DNA of 64,000 nucleotides, from assembly GCA_905221615.1 (NCBI GenBank), contig CAJNDT010000588.1, forward strand, positions 25,246 to 89,245. Direction: 5' to 3'. The DNA comes from Symbiodinium sp. CCMP2592 (Eukaryota; Sar; Dinophyceae; Suessiales; Symbiodiniaceae). A model generated the notes under the pieces. That model was not told the origin of the DNA. It saw only the letters and a list, made by a program, of their open reading frames with translations, and did not search any database. This document shows positions 53,256 to 63,740 of this stretch, one piece after another. Position numbers and translations under genes: made by a program. Numbering within the stretch: position 1 is the stretch's first letter; each line of letters starts with the position of its first letter.

Positions 53256-55487
53256 GTATTATGTATGCATGTATGTATGTAGTATGTATTATGTAAGTAA
53301 AGCATGGATGTAAGTATGTATGCATGTACGTATGTATGTAGGTATGTATGTATGTATGTATGTATGTAGTATGTATGTATGTATGTGTAGCGTTAAGAAA
53401 TTTAAAGTATGTATGTGTGTATGTATTATGTATGTATGTATGTATGTTTGTATGTATGTATGTATGTATGTATGATACGTATGTATGTATGTATGTATGT
53501 ATTGTATTGGCATTGTATGTATGTATGTATGTATGCATGTAGAAATTATTAGACATATTATTATTAACATAATACAATGTATGTATGTATGTATGTATAG
53601 TATGTATGTATGTATGTATGTATGTATGATGTATGTATGTATGTATGTATGTATATTATAGTATGTATGTATGTATGTGTGTATGTATGTATGTATGTAT
53701 GTATGTATGGCATGTATGTATGTATGTATGTATGTATGTATGTATGTATTGTATGACTGAGTATGAACTAATTTAATATTAATAAATTAAATTATTTTAA
53801 ACATTGAATGTTTGTATGTATGTGTGTATGTATCGTAGTATGTTATGTATGTATAGTATGTATGTTTGTATGTTTGTATGTTTGTATGTTTGTATGTATG
53901 TATGTATGTATGTAATTTAATGTATGTAAGTATTATGTATGTAGTATGTATGCATGTATGTATGTAAATGTAATAGTATGTATGTACTCTACGCATGTAT
54001 GTCATGTATGTTGAAATGTCCGTTGTATGACACACAGGAGAGAAACACGGTCGAGATTCGCTCCCGAGCAGAGCGCGCCTAGCAAAACATGAATGCAGCA
54101 GCCCTCATGCGCTGTGGACTCACTTGCGACTACACATCTGAGTGCCTGGGTTTCTTGCGCAGGAACTTTGACATTGAGGATCCAGATGTATCCTGCACCC
54201 CCAGAGTGCTGGAAGAGTTCACCAAGCGCCAGCGGTTCTTATTTGTGGATGGATACATCCTCTCCGACAGCTCGCAGGTTCCCAGTTCCGTGGACGGCTC
54301 CGAGGCTCCAGGCTCCCAGGCTCCCCGGAGGTGTGCAACCCAGTTAGTTTACGAGGAGATCCAGACACCAGAGCCGCAACTACCCTGCAAGTTTGTCGTC
54401 GTCATAGCGGTTGTGTTCCAGTAGGCTTCGCTGGTATGCCCGCCGTGGCCAACCTAGGATCTTCTATGGCAACAGAGTCCACTACCTGTGCACGAAGGCC
54501 GGCATTTCTGATGTAAGGCAGATCATGGGAACTATGGCGCACGTGGTCGAGGCGATGCTGGAGCGTTTGCGAGTAGATCTGACGGAGGATGAGATCGCCG
54601 TGGCTCTGCAGGTATTCAACCTTCGGCTGTGGCAGGAGACGAACCGACAACAGGAGCTAGTGGACTCTACACGCAAGCTCTGTGATATGCTCAAGCTTTC
54701 GCCCGGTACAGCCGTGCTGTTTGGACGATTTGCTCGCAAATTGCATCCTCTTCTAGAAGCAGCTAAGTCAAAGGACCCAGGCTTCGGGAACAAACATGCG
54801 TGGTCTTGGTTGCTTCGGCCAGCGTGGCGTGCACGGCATGCACACAAACTTCCATGGACAGAGGATTGTCATGCCCTCACTGCTTTCTTCTTGTCCTTGA
54901 AGATCAACACGACCACGCTGGAAAGGGATTTGGGACACTTGCTCACACAGCTGGAGGCGCATTCCGGACCCCTCACTCCAAATGGCTCAACCATTGCCTC
55001 CATCCTCGAGGTGGCAGTTGACGGTCCCCAGCGAGAGGAAGAATTTTTCCGGAAGCCGGAGAGCGAAGGTGCCGTGCTGACCCCAACTGACTTCGGGGTT
55101 CTTTGTGGTGAACTGTGGATTCGTCACTTTGGGCGTCGGTTCCGCATGACCTACAACAAAGAACGAAAGCAGGTGCCCAGCAAGCCACGCCAGGCACGTT
55201 CTGGAACTCTGGCTGCAATTGTCAGAGGCCGTGAAGCAGCCGCCGCCGAGGCAGCGAAGAGAGCAGAGGCAGCTGCTTCGAAAGGCAGGTCGTGGAAGCC
55301 GGCCTCTTTCGTGCCGGGCTTGAGCCTGCCTTTGCCGGCAGCGTCTGCCTCTGCCCAGAACAGCGTTGCTGGCACACGTTGGGCTTTCGCCCGCCCCACA
55401 CCAGATGCCCTCAAGCATTTGGAGAATTTCCGTGCACGCACACAGCAGAAATATGACGGTGACTCAGCAGCACAACGGTTGCTTTCC
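51501..55487 (+). repeat. Segmental duplication, copy 2
   Basis: Partner of 45374-49314; see there. After 55487 the sequence diverges from copy 1 and continues with the real 3' exons of ORF-B. Confidence 0.9.
52822..54037 (+). repeat. Intron with (TATG)n microsatellite, copy 2
   Basis: Same intron as in copy 1, with different repeat-tract lengths and a few indels, consistent with slippage since duplication or with two alleles. Confidence 0.85.
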
Positions 55488-56479
55488 GTGCTAAGTCATT
55501 TGAAGTGTCATACACATTGTCATTGTCATCCAGCAAAGGTCACCAAGAGGAAGCGCGGAGACGATCCTCTGGCAAGATTGCTTACACAACCACGGCGGCA
55601 CGGCTTGGCGGTTTGCGCATGGTGCAGCACGGCCACGAGAAGGATCGGTCATCCGTCTTGCAAAGCATCCTCCGCAAACGAGCTCTGAAGCTATGTCCGG
55701 TCTATCGTCGCTACACGGACAGCAAGTCGCTGCAAGGCAACAAGCGTTTCCAGATTCTTGGACCGTACGAGTATGAATCCGCCGATATCCTGGTCCTCGA
55801 ACAACTGTCCGATGTGGAGACGGTCCGCAGCGACCGACTGGTCCCAAGCTTTTCATTAAAATGTTTAAAAGTCGGATGATGCCAGGCTTAGATCGTCACT
55901 GCTGGTACACGTTGACGTGTTTCATCCCAGGTTCCTGCCTTGATCATTGCGTACGGCTGTGGCGAAGTGCTTGCCTCCAGGGAGGCGATTCTGGCATACT
56001 TGGACAATCCGACAATTGATGCTGAGAAGTCGTTCTTGTCCTTCAACACAGCTGCAACTTCGAGGCTGGTCGGCCTTGAGATCGCCAAGAGCTGTCAACT
56101 GTTTCTCGGTGGCACAGACACTGAGGTTCAAGGGTTTCGGGTTGAAGGGTTTATTGTCTAGGGTTGGGTTTGGGTTCATTTAAGTTCAATCAGTCAGGAC
56201 CCGTGCCATCGTCGAGGCCCTGCGATTCTGTGAGAAGTTGCCCCAGTCGAAGTGGCGTGTTGCTATCGGCACACCACTGCCCACCCAATTTGCTACCAAG
56301 AGGCGCACCACCTACAAGATCAATGGAGAGGCCGATATCTGGAATTTCCTCCGCACCGTCCGCGGGTTGTCCCAGAAGCGGACATTGTCCTGTGCTGGTG
56401 TACAGATGAGGCATTTGCCCCCCAAGAAACCCAAGAAAGTTCGTGCGTCATAGTCCTGTACTGCAGCAGTTAATGACAG

Positions 56480-57300
56480 TGCTCTTTGGCTCCTTGGCTC
56501 CTTGGCTCCCAGGTTCGCAGGCAGGAATTTTCCTGGGGGCGAATCATTTTAAGTCTAGTCGTTCGCACAGGAATGTACAGGGGGCCTGTGTCGCAAGGCA
56601 GGGTTAACCTTGTCTGGGGCAGCAGGTGCCTGCAACAGAGCCTGTTGCAAGCCCCTGCTCAATACACTGCAGATTGGTGCCAATCCGGGGCGTATTGGCA
56701 GGACAAAACGGCCTTGCAATTCACTTCCCCTGCAGTTGTTTAATTGCAGGACAATGGTAGGATGCAATACACCATGGATTGGTGCCAATCCCTGGTGTAT
56801 TGACGTTCCACTTGTCCCTTGCAATAGCCTTCCTCTTTCATTTCAATACAGGCAGGATTCGCGCCAATCGCCGCGGCGCTACATCCAAGGGTGTTTTGGA
56901 TGCATCCAAGGGTCCCGGCAGCTCTTGTTCCATGCATCCAAGGGTGTTTTGAGTGCATCCAAGGGTCACGTTAGCAGTGCCTTAATGATGAAAGAAGCAC
57001 CTGTCACCCTTCAATGCACACGAATGACCCTTCAATGCACGCAAATGACCCTTCAATGCACATGTCACTTGTCACTGCATTGTCTGAGGCTGTTGTCGTC
57101 GACAAGCTGGACGTCGAGGGGCAGGCCCAAAGTCGTTTCATTTCAGTCATGGTTGGCTGTGTGGCTGAGTTGTCAGAACATGACAGTTGCATGCGACAGT
57201 GTGTTGTGTCAGTCTTGCCATGTCACTATCAGCATCTGATACGAGGCTTCTGCGGCAACAGGCTCCAAGGCTCCCTGGCTCACATAGGCTACTAGGTCCC
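56480..57300. repeat. Spacer with short hairpins and repeat-R relatives
   Basis: 56662-56695 and 56767-56800 each form a hairpin on the core GATTGGTGCCAATC flanked by ATAC.../...GTAT; the second has 15 of 16 stem pairs. At 56880-57065, CATCCAAGGGTGTTTTG (twice), TGCATCCAAGGGTC (twice) and GACCCTTCAATGCAC-type (three times) belong to the same family as repeat R at 40.6-41.9 kb. GGCTCC clusters occur at 56487-56520 and 57265-57290. Confidence 0.7.
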
Positions 57301-57301
57301 A

Positions 57302-58630
57302 ATGCCGCCTGCGAAAATGGCCGCAGCCGATCCTAAAGCAGCCGCCGCAGATATGGCACCCACCATCATCGCCGAGCCGGAGGAGAACCCAGTGATAGAG
57401 ACTCAGTCTCAGAGATCTTGGTCGCGTCTCGGCTACTGTGCGCTGAGGGCAAGTGACTACGAGAAGAGTGTGGAGGCGGCTTCCGAGTTTGAGAAGGATT
57501 CCTATTACGAGTCACCGGAGATCGGCTTCCGTGCCTTGTTTCTGGCGACGAAACTGGACGCCATCACATGGCAGCGCAAGGAAGCCATGCGCAAGTTGGG
57601 GGCGGCCCCGTCTGCTGCAGACAAGCCTGTGAAGGCGAAGCTGCGCTCATCGCGCCGCCAGCTGACAGAAGCCATTGGGGAGACCCAGTTCGTGGTTCTC
57701 ACACTGTTCACCAAGAAAAATCTGGCCGAAGCGTGCTCTGCAAGAGACATTGTGGTGGAGGATGGCGGCTACTATGTTCCGCTGTTCTCGGATCCTTGCC
57801 AGGAGCTGCCTTTCCACGACGAGGCGAACTGGAGCCTTGAATTCGAGTACATCGGACGCCAGGAAGTCTTTTCATTTATTGTTATTTAATTTTATATTAA
57901 TTATAGGCTCAGGGGTTCAGAGGTTCAGGGGTTCAAGGGTTCAGGGGTTTAGGGGTTTAGGGGTCCAGGGTATTGCGTCCGATCAAGGCACGTCATGGTG
58001 CAGGCCACGACCAGCCGCGCCTGGCAGACCCTTGCACCCGGGCCCGACCTTGGCGGGGGTTTGGGCTTCATGTGCTACACGGCGGTCAAGTCGGAGGAAG
58101 GCGGCGGCGGCGGCGGCTTCGACATTAGCAAGGAGGACACATCTGCCCTCGTGAACTTCTTGGCCCGGAACCACGTGTTCGCTGCGCAGGGGGATCCGTT
58201 CCTTCCGGATCCCGGTGCATCCCTGTTCCCGGTTTCTTCGTCCACGCACGCAGCGGCCACGTTGGGTTTTTTTGCCCTCAAGCAGCTCGACATGGACATG
58301 CTCGAGTTCAGCTGCGAGGGCGTCATCAACCAGTCACCGCCGGTTCTCCATCCGATGGGGTACTTCTGGATGCTCAAGGGCAATGACCTGGCAGAGCGGA
58401 TCCGCACCGGCAACTTGAAGGTACGCAGGTCCGGGATCGAGATGGTCATCGTGAGCATGAGCAACCCCAGGAAGCACTCAGACATTCTCCTTGAGGCTCA
58501 GCGCTCCAAGCTGGTGGAGCACAAACGGCGCTTGAAGGAACAGGTGGACGTCTCCAACAAGCAGCTCCGCCGCGACCAGGATGCCCTCGCTGCCGTTGAT
58601 GCCCAGCTGAGGCGTCTCCCAGGCTCCTAG
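57302..58630 (+). CDS. ORF-C: two-exon gene of unknown function with C-terminal coiled coil
   Basis: ATG 57302 (MPPAKMAAADPKAAAADMAP). Exon 1 to about 57865 reads RLGYCALRASDYEKSVEAAS, IGFRALFLATKLDAITWQRK, GETQFVVLTLFTKKNLAEAC and WSLEFEYIGRQE. The intron ends in telomere-like GGGGTTTAGGGGTTTAGG. Exon 2 (about 57970-58630) reads DISKEDTSALVNFLARNHVF, GDPFLPDPGASLFPVSSSTH, AAATLGFFALKQLDM and RKHSDILLEAQRSKLVEHKR, then a heptad-rich coiled coil ending in LPGS-stop, encoded by the GGCTCC motif. No domain recognised. From memory, comparable unnamed proteins recur in Symbiodiniaceae, which would fit a mobile or multicopy gene. Confidence 0.7.
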
Positions 58631-58734
58631 GCTCCCAGGCTCCAAGGTCCATGTGGCGCCGGCTTGGTGTCGTCATGTTTAGATGACTCATCAGCAGCAT
58701 AGTAGGATTTTGATGCTTCCTTACTTTGCTGCCA

Positions 58735-61700
58735 ACTTGATTTAAATGGACATGTAAAGCTCAAGCCGCTCGTCGACAAACTGTGGCAGGGCCCACGACT
58801 ACAAAGGACCGCTGTCGACGTCAGTTTGTGTTTGTTTGCAGCATGTCCTGCACTGCAGCAGTCTTATTGCCTTGCGCTGCACCGCAAGACTCCAAACGGT
58901 TCCGTGGAAGGCTACTCGGCTCCCAGGTTCCCAGGCTTCTGTACTCGCGCTCAATGGCAAAAGTGCCGGATTTGCCCACCGACCCAACCGTTCTGAGCTC
59001 AGCATTTTCGGAGCAGTATGACGTGTGTGATGATGATGTGTGGCACGCCATGTGAAGCAGGCCAGTGCTCAAGAAGCCCTGGCAAACATCGTGCCATGGG
59101 CCCTTCGCTGAGTTCTTGATACCGTGTCCCGTCTCGCGGCTAACAGTGCTGCATGCCGTGCCTGCCCGAGGTCCGCAGCCAGCTCCCTCTGAAGTTTCCG
59201 CAGGCCAAGCAGATGTTCAAGACACCGCCGCTTGCCATCAACGCAGAAGCCAAGATGGGGGATTTGACCGGATACAAGGCGGGCGCATGTCGATCAATGT
59301 CATTTATTGTTTGACCGTTGTCGTTTGTCAGGCTGTGTGGAGCAAAGATGACTGCCAAGCGTCCCTGACATCATCTGGACTTTACGAAGCCAGTGGCCTC
59401 GCGCTGTGGCTGGCCACCGAAGCTTTTGCCAGTGCGTCTGAGGATGTGTGCTGGCAGGATCTCCAAACTTTCGAAGACGCTTTCTTCTCCAAGAAAGTTG
59501 CTTTCAGCACAGTTGTATCGCGTGAAGCTGCCAAGAAGAAACAAAAAACGTCACGAAACCGGCTGACGTGGCCTTGTGAGATGATTGTCCTCACGGAGTC
59601 AGCATCTGACGTGATTCACGAAGAGTTCAACAGCTCGTTGCATCTTGCTAGCGGCGTGTTTGTGTTGTGGGCTTGGTACTTGGCCGTCTTCAAAGCCCTA
59701 GTCTCCCAGGACAGTTGCTGCTTGTGTTCACATGACATGACATGTTATTGATTCATCTGACTGATGTGTGCTTGCACTTGGCAGGACAAAGCAGTTTTGG
59801 AGATTTTGTGGGAGTGTGGCTGCACTGTCACGATACAGGTTCGCTTGTGTTCCAGCGCAGGGGAGATTGCGAAGAGTCGCAATCTTGCTTCAGAGAAAGT
59901 CAAGGCACTCGGGCACCCTGGCCTGTCCGACACCTTTTGGACATTTGCAAAGACTGTCCAGCTGCTCAAGGTCGAAAAAGTCCAGGATGGTGAGGAACAG
60001 AACTTGAGGTACAACAACACCTTGTACAACAAGGCCTTACACCAGGCTGCCACAGCAGCTGTTGCAGTGCTGCGGGGTCCATCCGGTCCCGTGGAGAAGG
60101 CTGCCCGGAGATTGGAGCTGGAATTTGGGCGGGGCATCTTGAGCAGTCAGTACTCGAAGTTGAGCAAGCTGTTATCGCTGACCAACAAGCTCGCATCTGC
60201 TACCAGAAACGCTGTAGACCTGACGGCCTGGATGATCGACTCCTTGACGCTGGCCCTGCGCATGAACATGGTCACGCCAGCTAAATGCACCGAGAAGTTT
60301 CTGGATCGAGACCGGAAGACAGGCGATGCTGGCTTTTGGTTGTCGCGCATGCTGGTGGTGCAGGCATTGTAACTATTCTGACTAGCGTGTGTATTTTTTT
60401 TTTTGCGGAGTGTTGCAAGTCATCGGCAGCTTGAACACTGACAGAGGTCTTCGATTATGCAGCAAAGCTGGCGAACAAGTTGCCTGAGCCGGACAAGGTT
60501 AAGCTGACAGGGATTTTGGCTGAACTCCGTTGCCCTTCCACATGTTGGGAGAAATATCTCTGCCATGCTGATGCTGATCAAGGGGCTGCTGGAGAGGACG
60601 ACATGGACGGCGAGGACCCAGAGGACGTGGAGCGCCCTGTTCCGCAGTCCAAGATTGGAGCTGTTAAAGAGGGTTTCAACAAAGCCATTGGCATGCTTTT
60701 GGATTTGCTGCTGGAGCTGATGTCGGGGAAGTACTACAAGGATTGCTGCATGCTGGCTTCGAGTGAAGATGGCCTTGCAAAGGCATTGACAGCTGCACAG
60801 CTTGGAAGCTCGGATGACACGGAGCACGAGGAGCCATGTGCGCTTATCACTCAGATGAAGATCATTGTCGACAAGTTCGACAACAGCACGAAGTCCGTTG
60901 GTGCCACATCTGCGGCTCCTGCTCCGAGTTTGCTCCAAAGCCTGGCCAAGGCTTCTGAAGCTGACACACCCGAGGAATGTGTCGAGCGTGAGCGGCAGTG
61001 GAAGGCGGTGCAAACGGAACGCCGCAAGTTCGTGTCGTTCTCGGTACCGAACAAGATCTCGAAGGACTGCCTAGTCAATGCGTTCAGAGGTTGCGGCAAG
61101 GTCTTCACGCACAAGGGCACCTTAAACTCTTCGCACCGCCTGATCGTTGCCAGTGCGGATCTCTTGGCAGAGGCTGGTACCGACCCGTGGCTCAAGGGCA
61201 CTCCGCCAAGCGAGGAATGGAAAGAGATCTGTGCCTTTGCCAAAGACATTTCTGGGCCCGAGGATTTCGTTGTACTCTTCGACGGCAGAATGCGGGAAAT
61301 TCGCCGCGTGTCCGAGTCTTGGCGGGGTGATGTGACAAGGCTCCCAGGCTCCAAGGCTCAAAGGCTGCACCTGGTTCTTTAAGGAAGACCTCCTGCTGAA
61401 CCAGCAGCACACCGAGGAGTGCACCATCGTGTACTCAGGTGGGTGCCCGCCGAGAACTGGTCGCACTCGCCGCGTTCCGCTGGCTGCAAAGAAGGTGGAG
61501 ACAGGAGCGGTTAAGTTCCCGGTCGCACGCACCAAGATTCAGACGACGAAGAAAGGCTCCTTCACAGTCTGCGGCGAGGCTTCTACGTACCAAGGCACTT
61601 ACTCAGGCGTGGAGTACCGTGCGGTTTCTGAAATGCCCCTCGTGTCTGCAGACACCAAGAAGAAGATCATTGCTCCGGCAACAACCGGCGACCTCCCGAC

Positions 61701-62168
61701 ACCGCCAGAGGACTGGCAGGATCGCCACGGCTCCGACGTACCCTTGTTCTGGAACGAGTCGAAGCCGATAGCATATTGGAATGCCATCATTGAGGAGTTT
61801 TGCGCGGAGGCAGTGTTTGACCTCACGGCTGGCACCGGTGCTCTGATGGAGGCTTCTTTGACTGCCGGCATCGCATACCACGGGCTTTGCAGCACCCTTA
61901 CTTGTCCAGTAGATTCGTCAGATCATTGTCATTTGATTTTATTTAAATTATCCGAGGCCTCAACAAGGAGCACATGTCGTGGGTCCAGGCGGTTGCTGAT
62001 CGCGCAGCTTGCGGAATGATGGCTTTGGAGGGATCCACTCTTTACTCGGACGAGAATGCCAAGGCGGTGAAGAAGCATTTCCCGCACGTTCTGGAGAGCT
62101 TGTCCAACCAAGACGACCATGACGAGGCACCTGCTGAGCCAGATAGCCCCCGCGATCAACCGCAGTGA
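58735..62168 (+). CDS. ORF-D: large multi-exon gene with methyltransferase-like C-terminal part
   Basis: Approximate exons: a possible 5' exon at 58960-59055 (KVPDLPTDPTVLSSAFSEQY); 59150-59285 (LPEVRSQLPLKFPQAKQMFK); 59331-59705 (VWSKDDCQASLTSSGLYEAS ... VFKALVSQ); 59785-60285 (DKAVLEILWECGCTVTIQ ... WMIDSLTLALRMN); 60455-61370 (PEPDKVKLTGILAELRCPST, acidic GEDDMDGEDPEDVE, FSVPNKISKDCLVNAFRGCG, DFVVLFDGRMREIRR); 61395-61900 (FPVARTKIQTTKKGSFTVCG, WNESKPIAYWNAIIEEFCAE, VFDLTAGTGALMEASLTAGI); 61960-62168 (KEHMSWVQAVADRAACGMMA ... DQPQ-stop). VFDLTAGTGAL resembles the AdoMet-binding DxxxGxG loop of Rossmann methyltransferases, but no catalytic motif follows, so it may be inactive or have another role. 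The rest is unknown and mostly helical. Confidence 0.6.
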
Positions 62169-62331
62169 TGATGTTTCACTTCGACCGAATCCGCCAGCTC
62201 AGGCACCTAGGCTCCCAGGTTCTCAGGCTCTTGACCTTTTGCCGGGCTCAGTTTTGTCAGTAGTGTGTAGCAGTGACTACTGTCGCCTGAAAAAGCCGAA
62301 ATGCTCTTATTGTGGCATGACATTGAAATAG
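62119..62331 (+). CDS. Short Cys-rich frame, possible exon
   Basis: The end of the frame reads VVCSSDYCRLKKPKCSYCGM, a possible zinc-binding CxxxxC...CxxC motif. The upstream part is the GGCTCC-motif peptide QAPRLPGSQAL. It may be a first exon between ORF-D and the kinase; there is no further support. Confidence 0.25.
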   Translation: MTRHLLSQIAPAINRSDDVSLRPNPPAQAPRLPGSQALDLLPGSVLSVVCSSDYCRLKKPKCSYCGMTLK

Positions 62332-62429
62332 GACTCGCCGAGGATGTTGTTGTAGTCGCCTGAATGCATTAAAGCGAGCCGTTATGGCCCCAGGTTCCCA
62401 GGCTCTGAGGTTCCCTGCTTGGGTTCGAC

Positions 62430-63740
62430 ATGGGCTGCCGATGGAGGCCTACCAGACGCCTCTGGGGCAAAACCAGTCTCAAGACGGCTTCTCGTCGGAT
62501 GCCCCGGGGGTGCCAGCATGGTGGCAGCAAATCGCAGAGCTTGCGGAAGCAGGCTGTGAAAGACGGCTTGGTCCCCAAGGCTCGAAGGGCCTTCGTCATC
62601 TGGTTCCAGGAAAACTCCGAAGTCAAGAAAGGCGCTCCCAAGCACGAGTTTCTCAATGAGATGAAGCATCTTGGCGCAGTCTGGCAGGGCATGACCGACA
62701 AGCAGAAGGCACCATTCATGGCGAGGAGCAAAGATGAGTTCATGGCTCAGCGAAGTGCACTGGCCGTTCTTGGCATCAGGATGCGGGGCTCCACGACCAG
62801 TGCGGGCGGCCCCGACGAGGCGAAGGACCCCCCTGCCGCTGACGAATCTGGCGGTCGCGTTGGCCCATTTGAGCTTAATGGTGCAAGGGCTCCAATTGGA
62901 GGCGGAGCCTATGGCAGTGTCTACAGTTGCCAGCATCCGCAAAGCGGCCTTAACGTGGCGGTGAAGGTTTATCGTGGCTCCGATGGCCCCGCGGATTGCA
63001 GGCACGAAGTGGAGCAGATGAAGCTTCTAATGAAGGCCGTTCCGCAGCAGAAGATGATGTGGTTCCCGCTTCTTGTCAGCTCGGGTGTCACGGGCAGACC
63101 TTGGCCATGGATGGCTACTAGCCTATGTGGGCCCAGCCTGGCAACCGCACTTCGAAATCCTGCGGCGCATGGCAAGCCGAGGACGTGGTCTGTGGCAGCT
63201 CAGCTGAGAAGTGCACTGCAGACCTTGCATGACGCAGGCATCCTACACTTGGATGTGAAACCTGGCAATGTTCTTTGGTGCCCTTGCACAGATCAGGTGC
63301 AGGTGTGCGACTTCGGCATGAGTGAGAACATGGCACGGCTCCAGAAGGCTTCTCAGGCTCCCAGGTTCCTGCAGTATGTCACGGCTGCCTATCGACCTCC
63401 GGAGCTGTGGCCCGCTCGTGTGAATGGCGATGGAGACTGCGGTGTCAGAAAGCAGCTGCTGACTGCAGCTGTGGATATGTGGGCCTATGCTTGCGTGGTG
63501 TTTGAGGTGGAGACCGGGAATCCCTTCATGCCCAAGGGGGAGGCCGGACTGAGAGCGTGGTGCAAGCAGTGGCCCGAGCTGTGGAAAACACGCAGCGACT
63601 TAGCCAATTGCCCCGCTGCAAGTCACACGTGCTGCACAAAGGTGCTTCGAGCCGGTAAATGGGGGCTGTTTGTGTTGGTCGGCTGTGCTCCAGACCCCGG
63701 AAAGCGGCGGTGGCCGGAGCTCTGTCTGAATCAGAAATGA
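62430..63740 (+). CDS. HMG-box / serine-threonine protein kinase fusion
   Basis: 436 aa from ATG 62430, one exon. Residues about 50-110 form an HMG box (PKARRAFVIWFQENSEVKKG, GAVWQGMTDKQKAPFMARSK), which normally binds DNA. Residues about 152-430 are a protein kinase: Gly loop IGGGAYGSVYSC, VAVKVY (Lys179), catalytic loop HLDVKPGN (Asp275, Lys277, Asn280, with Leu in place of Arg of HRD), DFG Asp294 in CDFGMSE, YRPPEL instead of APE, DMWAYACVVFE, and a late PDPGKRRW. All catalytic residues are present, so it should be active. A KASQAPRFLQ stretch in the activation segment comes from the GGCTCC motif. It is the last gene of the block. HMG plus kinase in one chain is unusual; its target could be chromatin or an element-encoded complex (inference). 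Confidence 0.85.
   Translation: MGCRWRPTRRLWGKTSLKTASRRMPRGCQHGGSKSQSLRKQAVKDGLVPKARRAFVIWFQENSEVKKGAPKHEFLNEMKHLGAVWQGMTDKQKAPFMARSKDEFMAQRSALAVLGIRMRGSTTSAGGPDEAKDPPAADESGGRVGPFELNGARAPIGGGAYGSVYSCQHPQSGLNVAVKVYRGSDGPADCRHEVEQMKLLMKAVPQQKMMWFPLLVSSGVTGRPWPWMATSLCGPSLATALRNPAAHGKPRTWSVAAQLRSALQTLHDAGILHLDVKPGNVLWCPCTDQVQVCDFGMSENMARLQKASQAPRFLQYVTAAYRPPELWPARVNGDGDCGVRKQLLTAAVDMWAYACVVFEVETGNPFMPKGEAGLRAWCKQWPELWKTRSDLANCPAASHTCCTKVLRAGKWGLFVLVGCAPDPGKRRWPELCLNQK

Larger units (their letters stand above)
51501..56453 (+). pseudogene. ORF-B copy 2: 5'-cut by the gap, complete 3' end, one nonsense codon
   Basis: Exons equivalent to copy 1 (51598-51857, 51979-52821, 54038-54390, 54422-55488), then additional C-terminal exons. 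After a 47-nt GT-AG intron (55489-55535), the sequence reads HGHEKDRSSVLQSILRKRAL, KLCPVYRRYTDSKSLQG and LGPYEYESADILVLEQLSDV, to about 55849. Then 55933-56130 reads VPALIIAYGCGEVLASREAI ... LVGLEIAKSCQLFLGGTDTE. The last exon (about 56199-56453) reads RTRAIVEALRFCEKLPQSKW ... FLRTVRGLSQKR and ends PPKKPKKVRAS-stop. In the exon after the TATG intron, the codon that is TTG in copy 1 is TAG here (54080-54082, RSRAERA-stop-QNMNAAAL). So neither copy is intact as assembled. Function unknown. Confidence 0.65.
32545..63365. repeat. Interspersed GGCTCC(C/A)AGGCTCC motif, about 30 clusters
   Basis: Short runs of GGCTCCCAGGCTCC, CCAAGGCTCCAAGG and variants occur at, among others, 32548, 35838, 38030, 38165, 40120, 40900, 41258, 42015, 42885, 43500-43575, 44115, 46010, 46535, 48125, 52140, 54300, 56487, 57265, 58615, 58915, 61340, 62205, 62390 and 63350. 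They lie between genes, near exon ends and inside exons, where they encode GSQAP, APGSQ or KAPKA repeats. They are rare before 32 kb, where only single units such as CAGGCTC occur. Confidence 0.85.
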
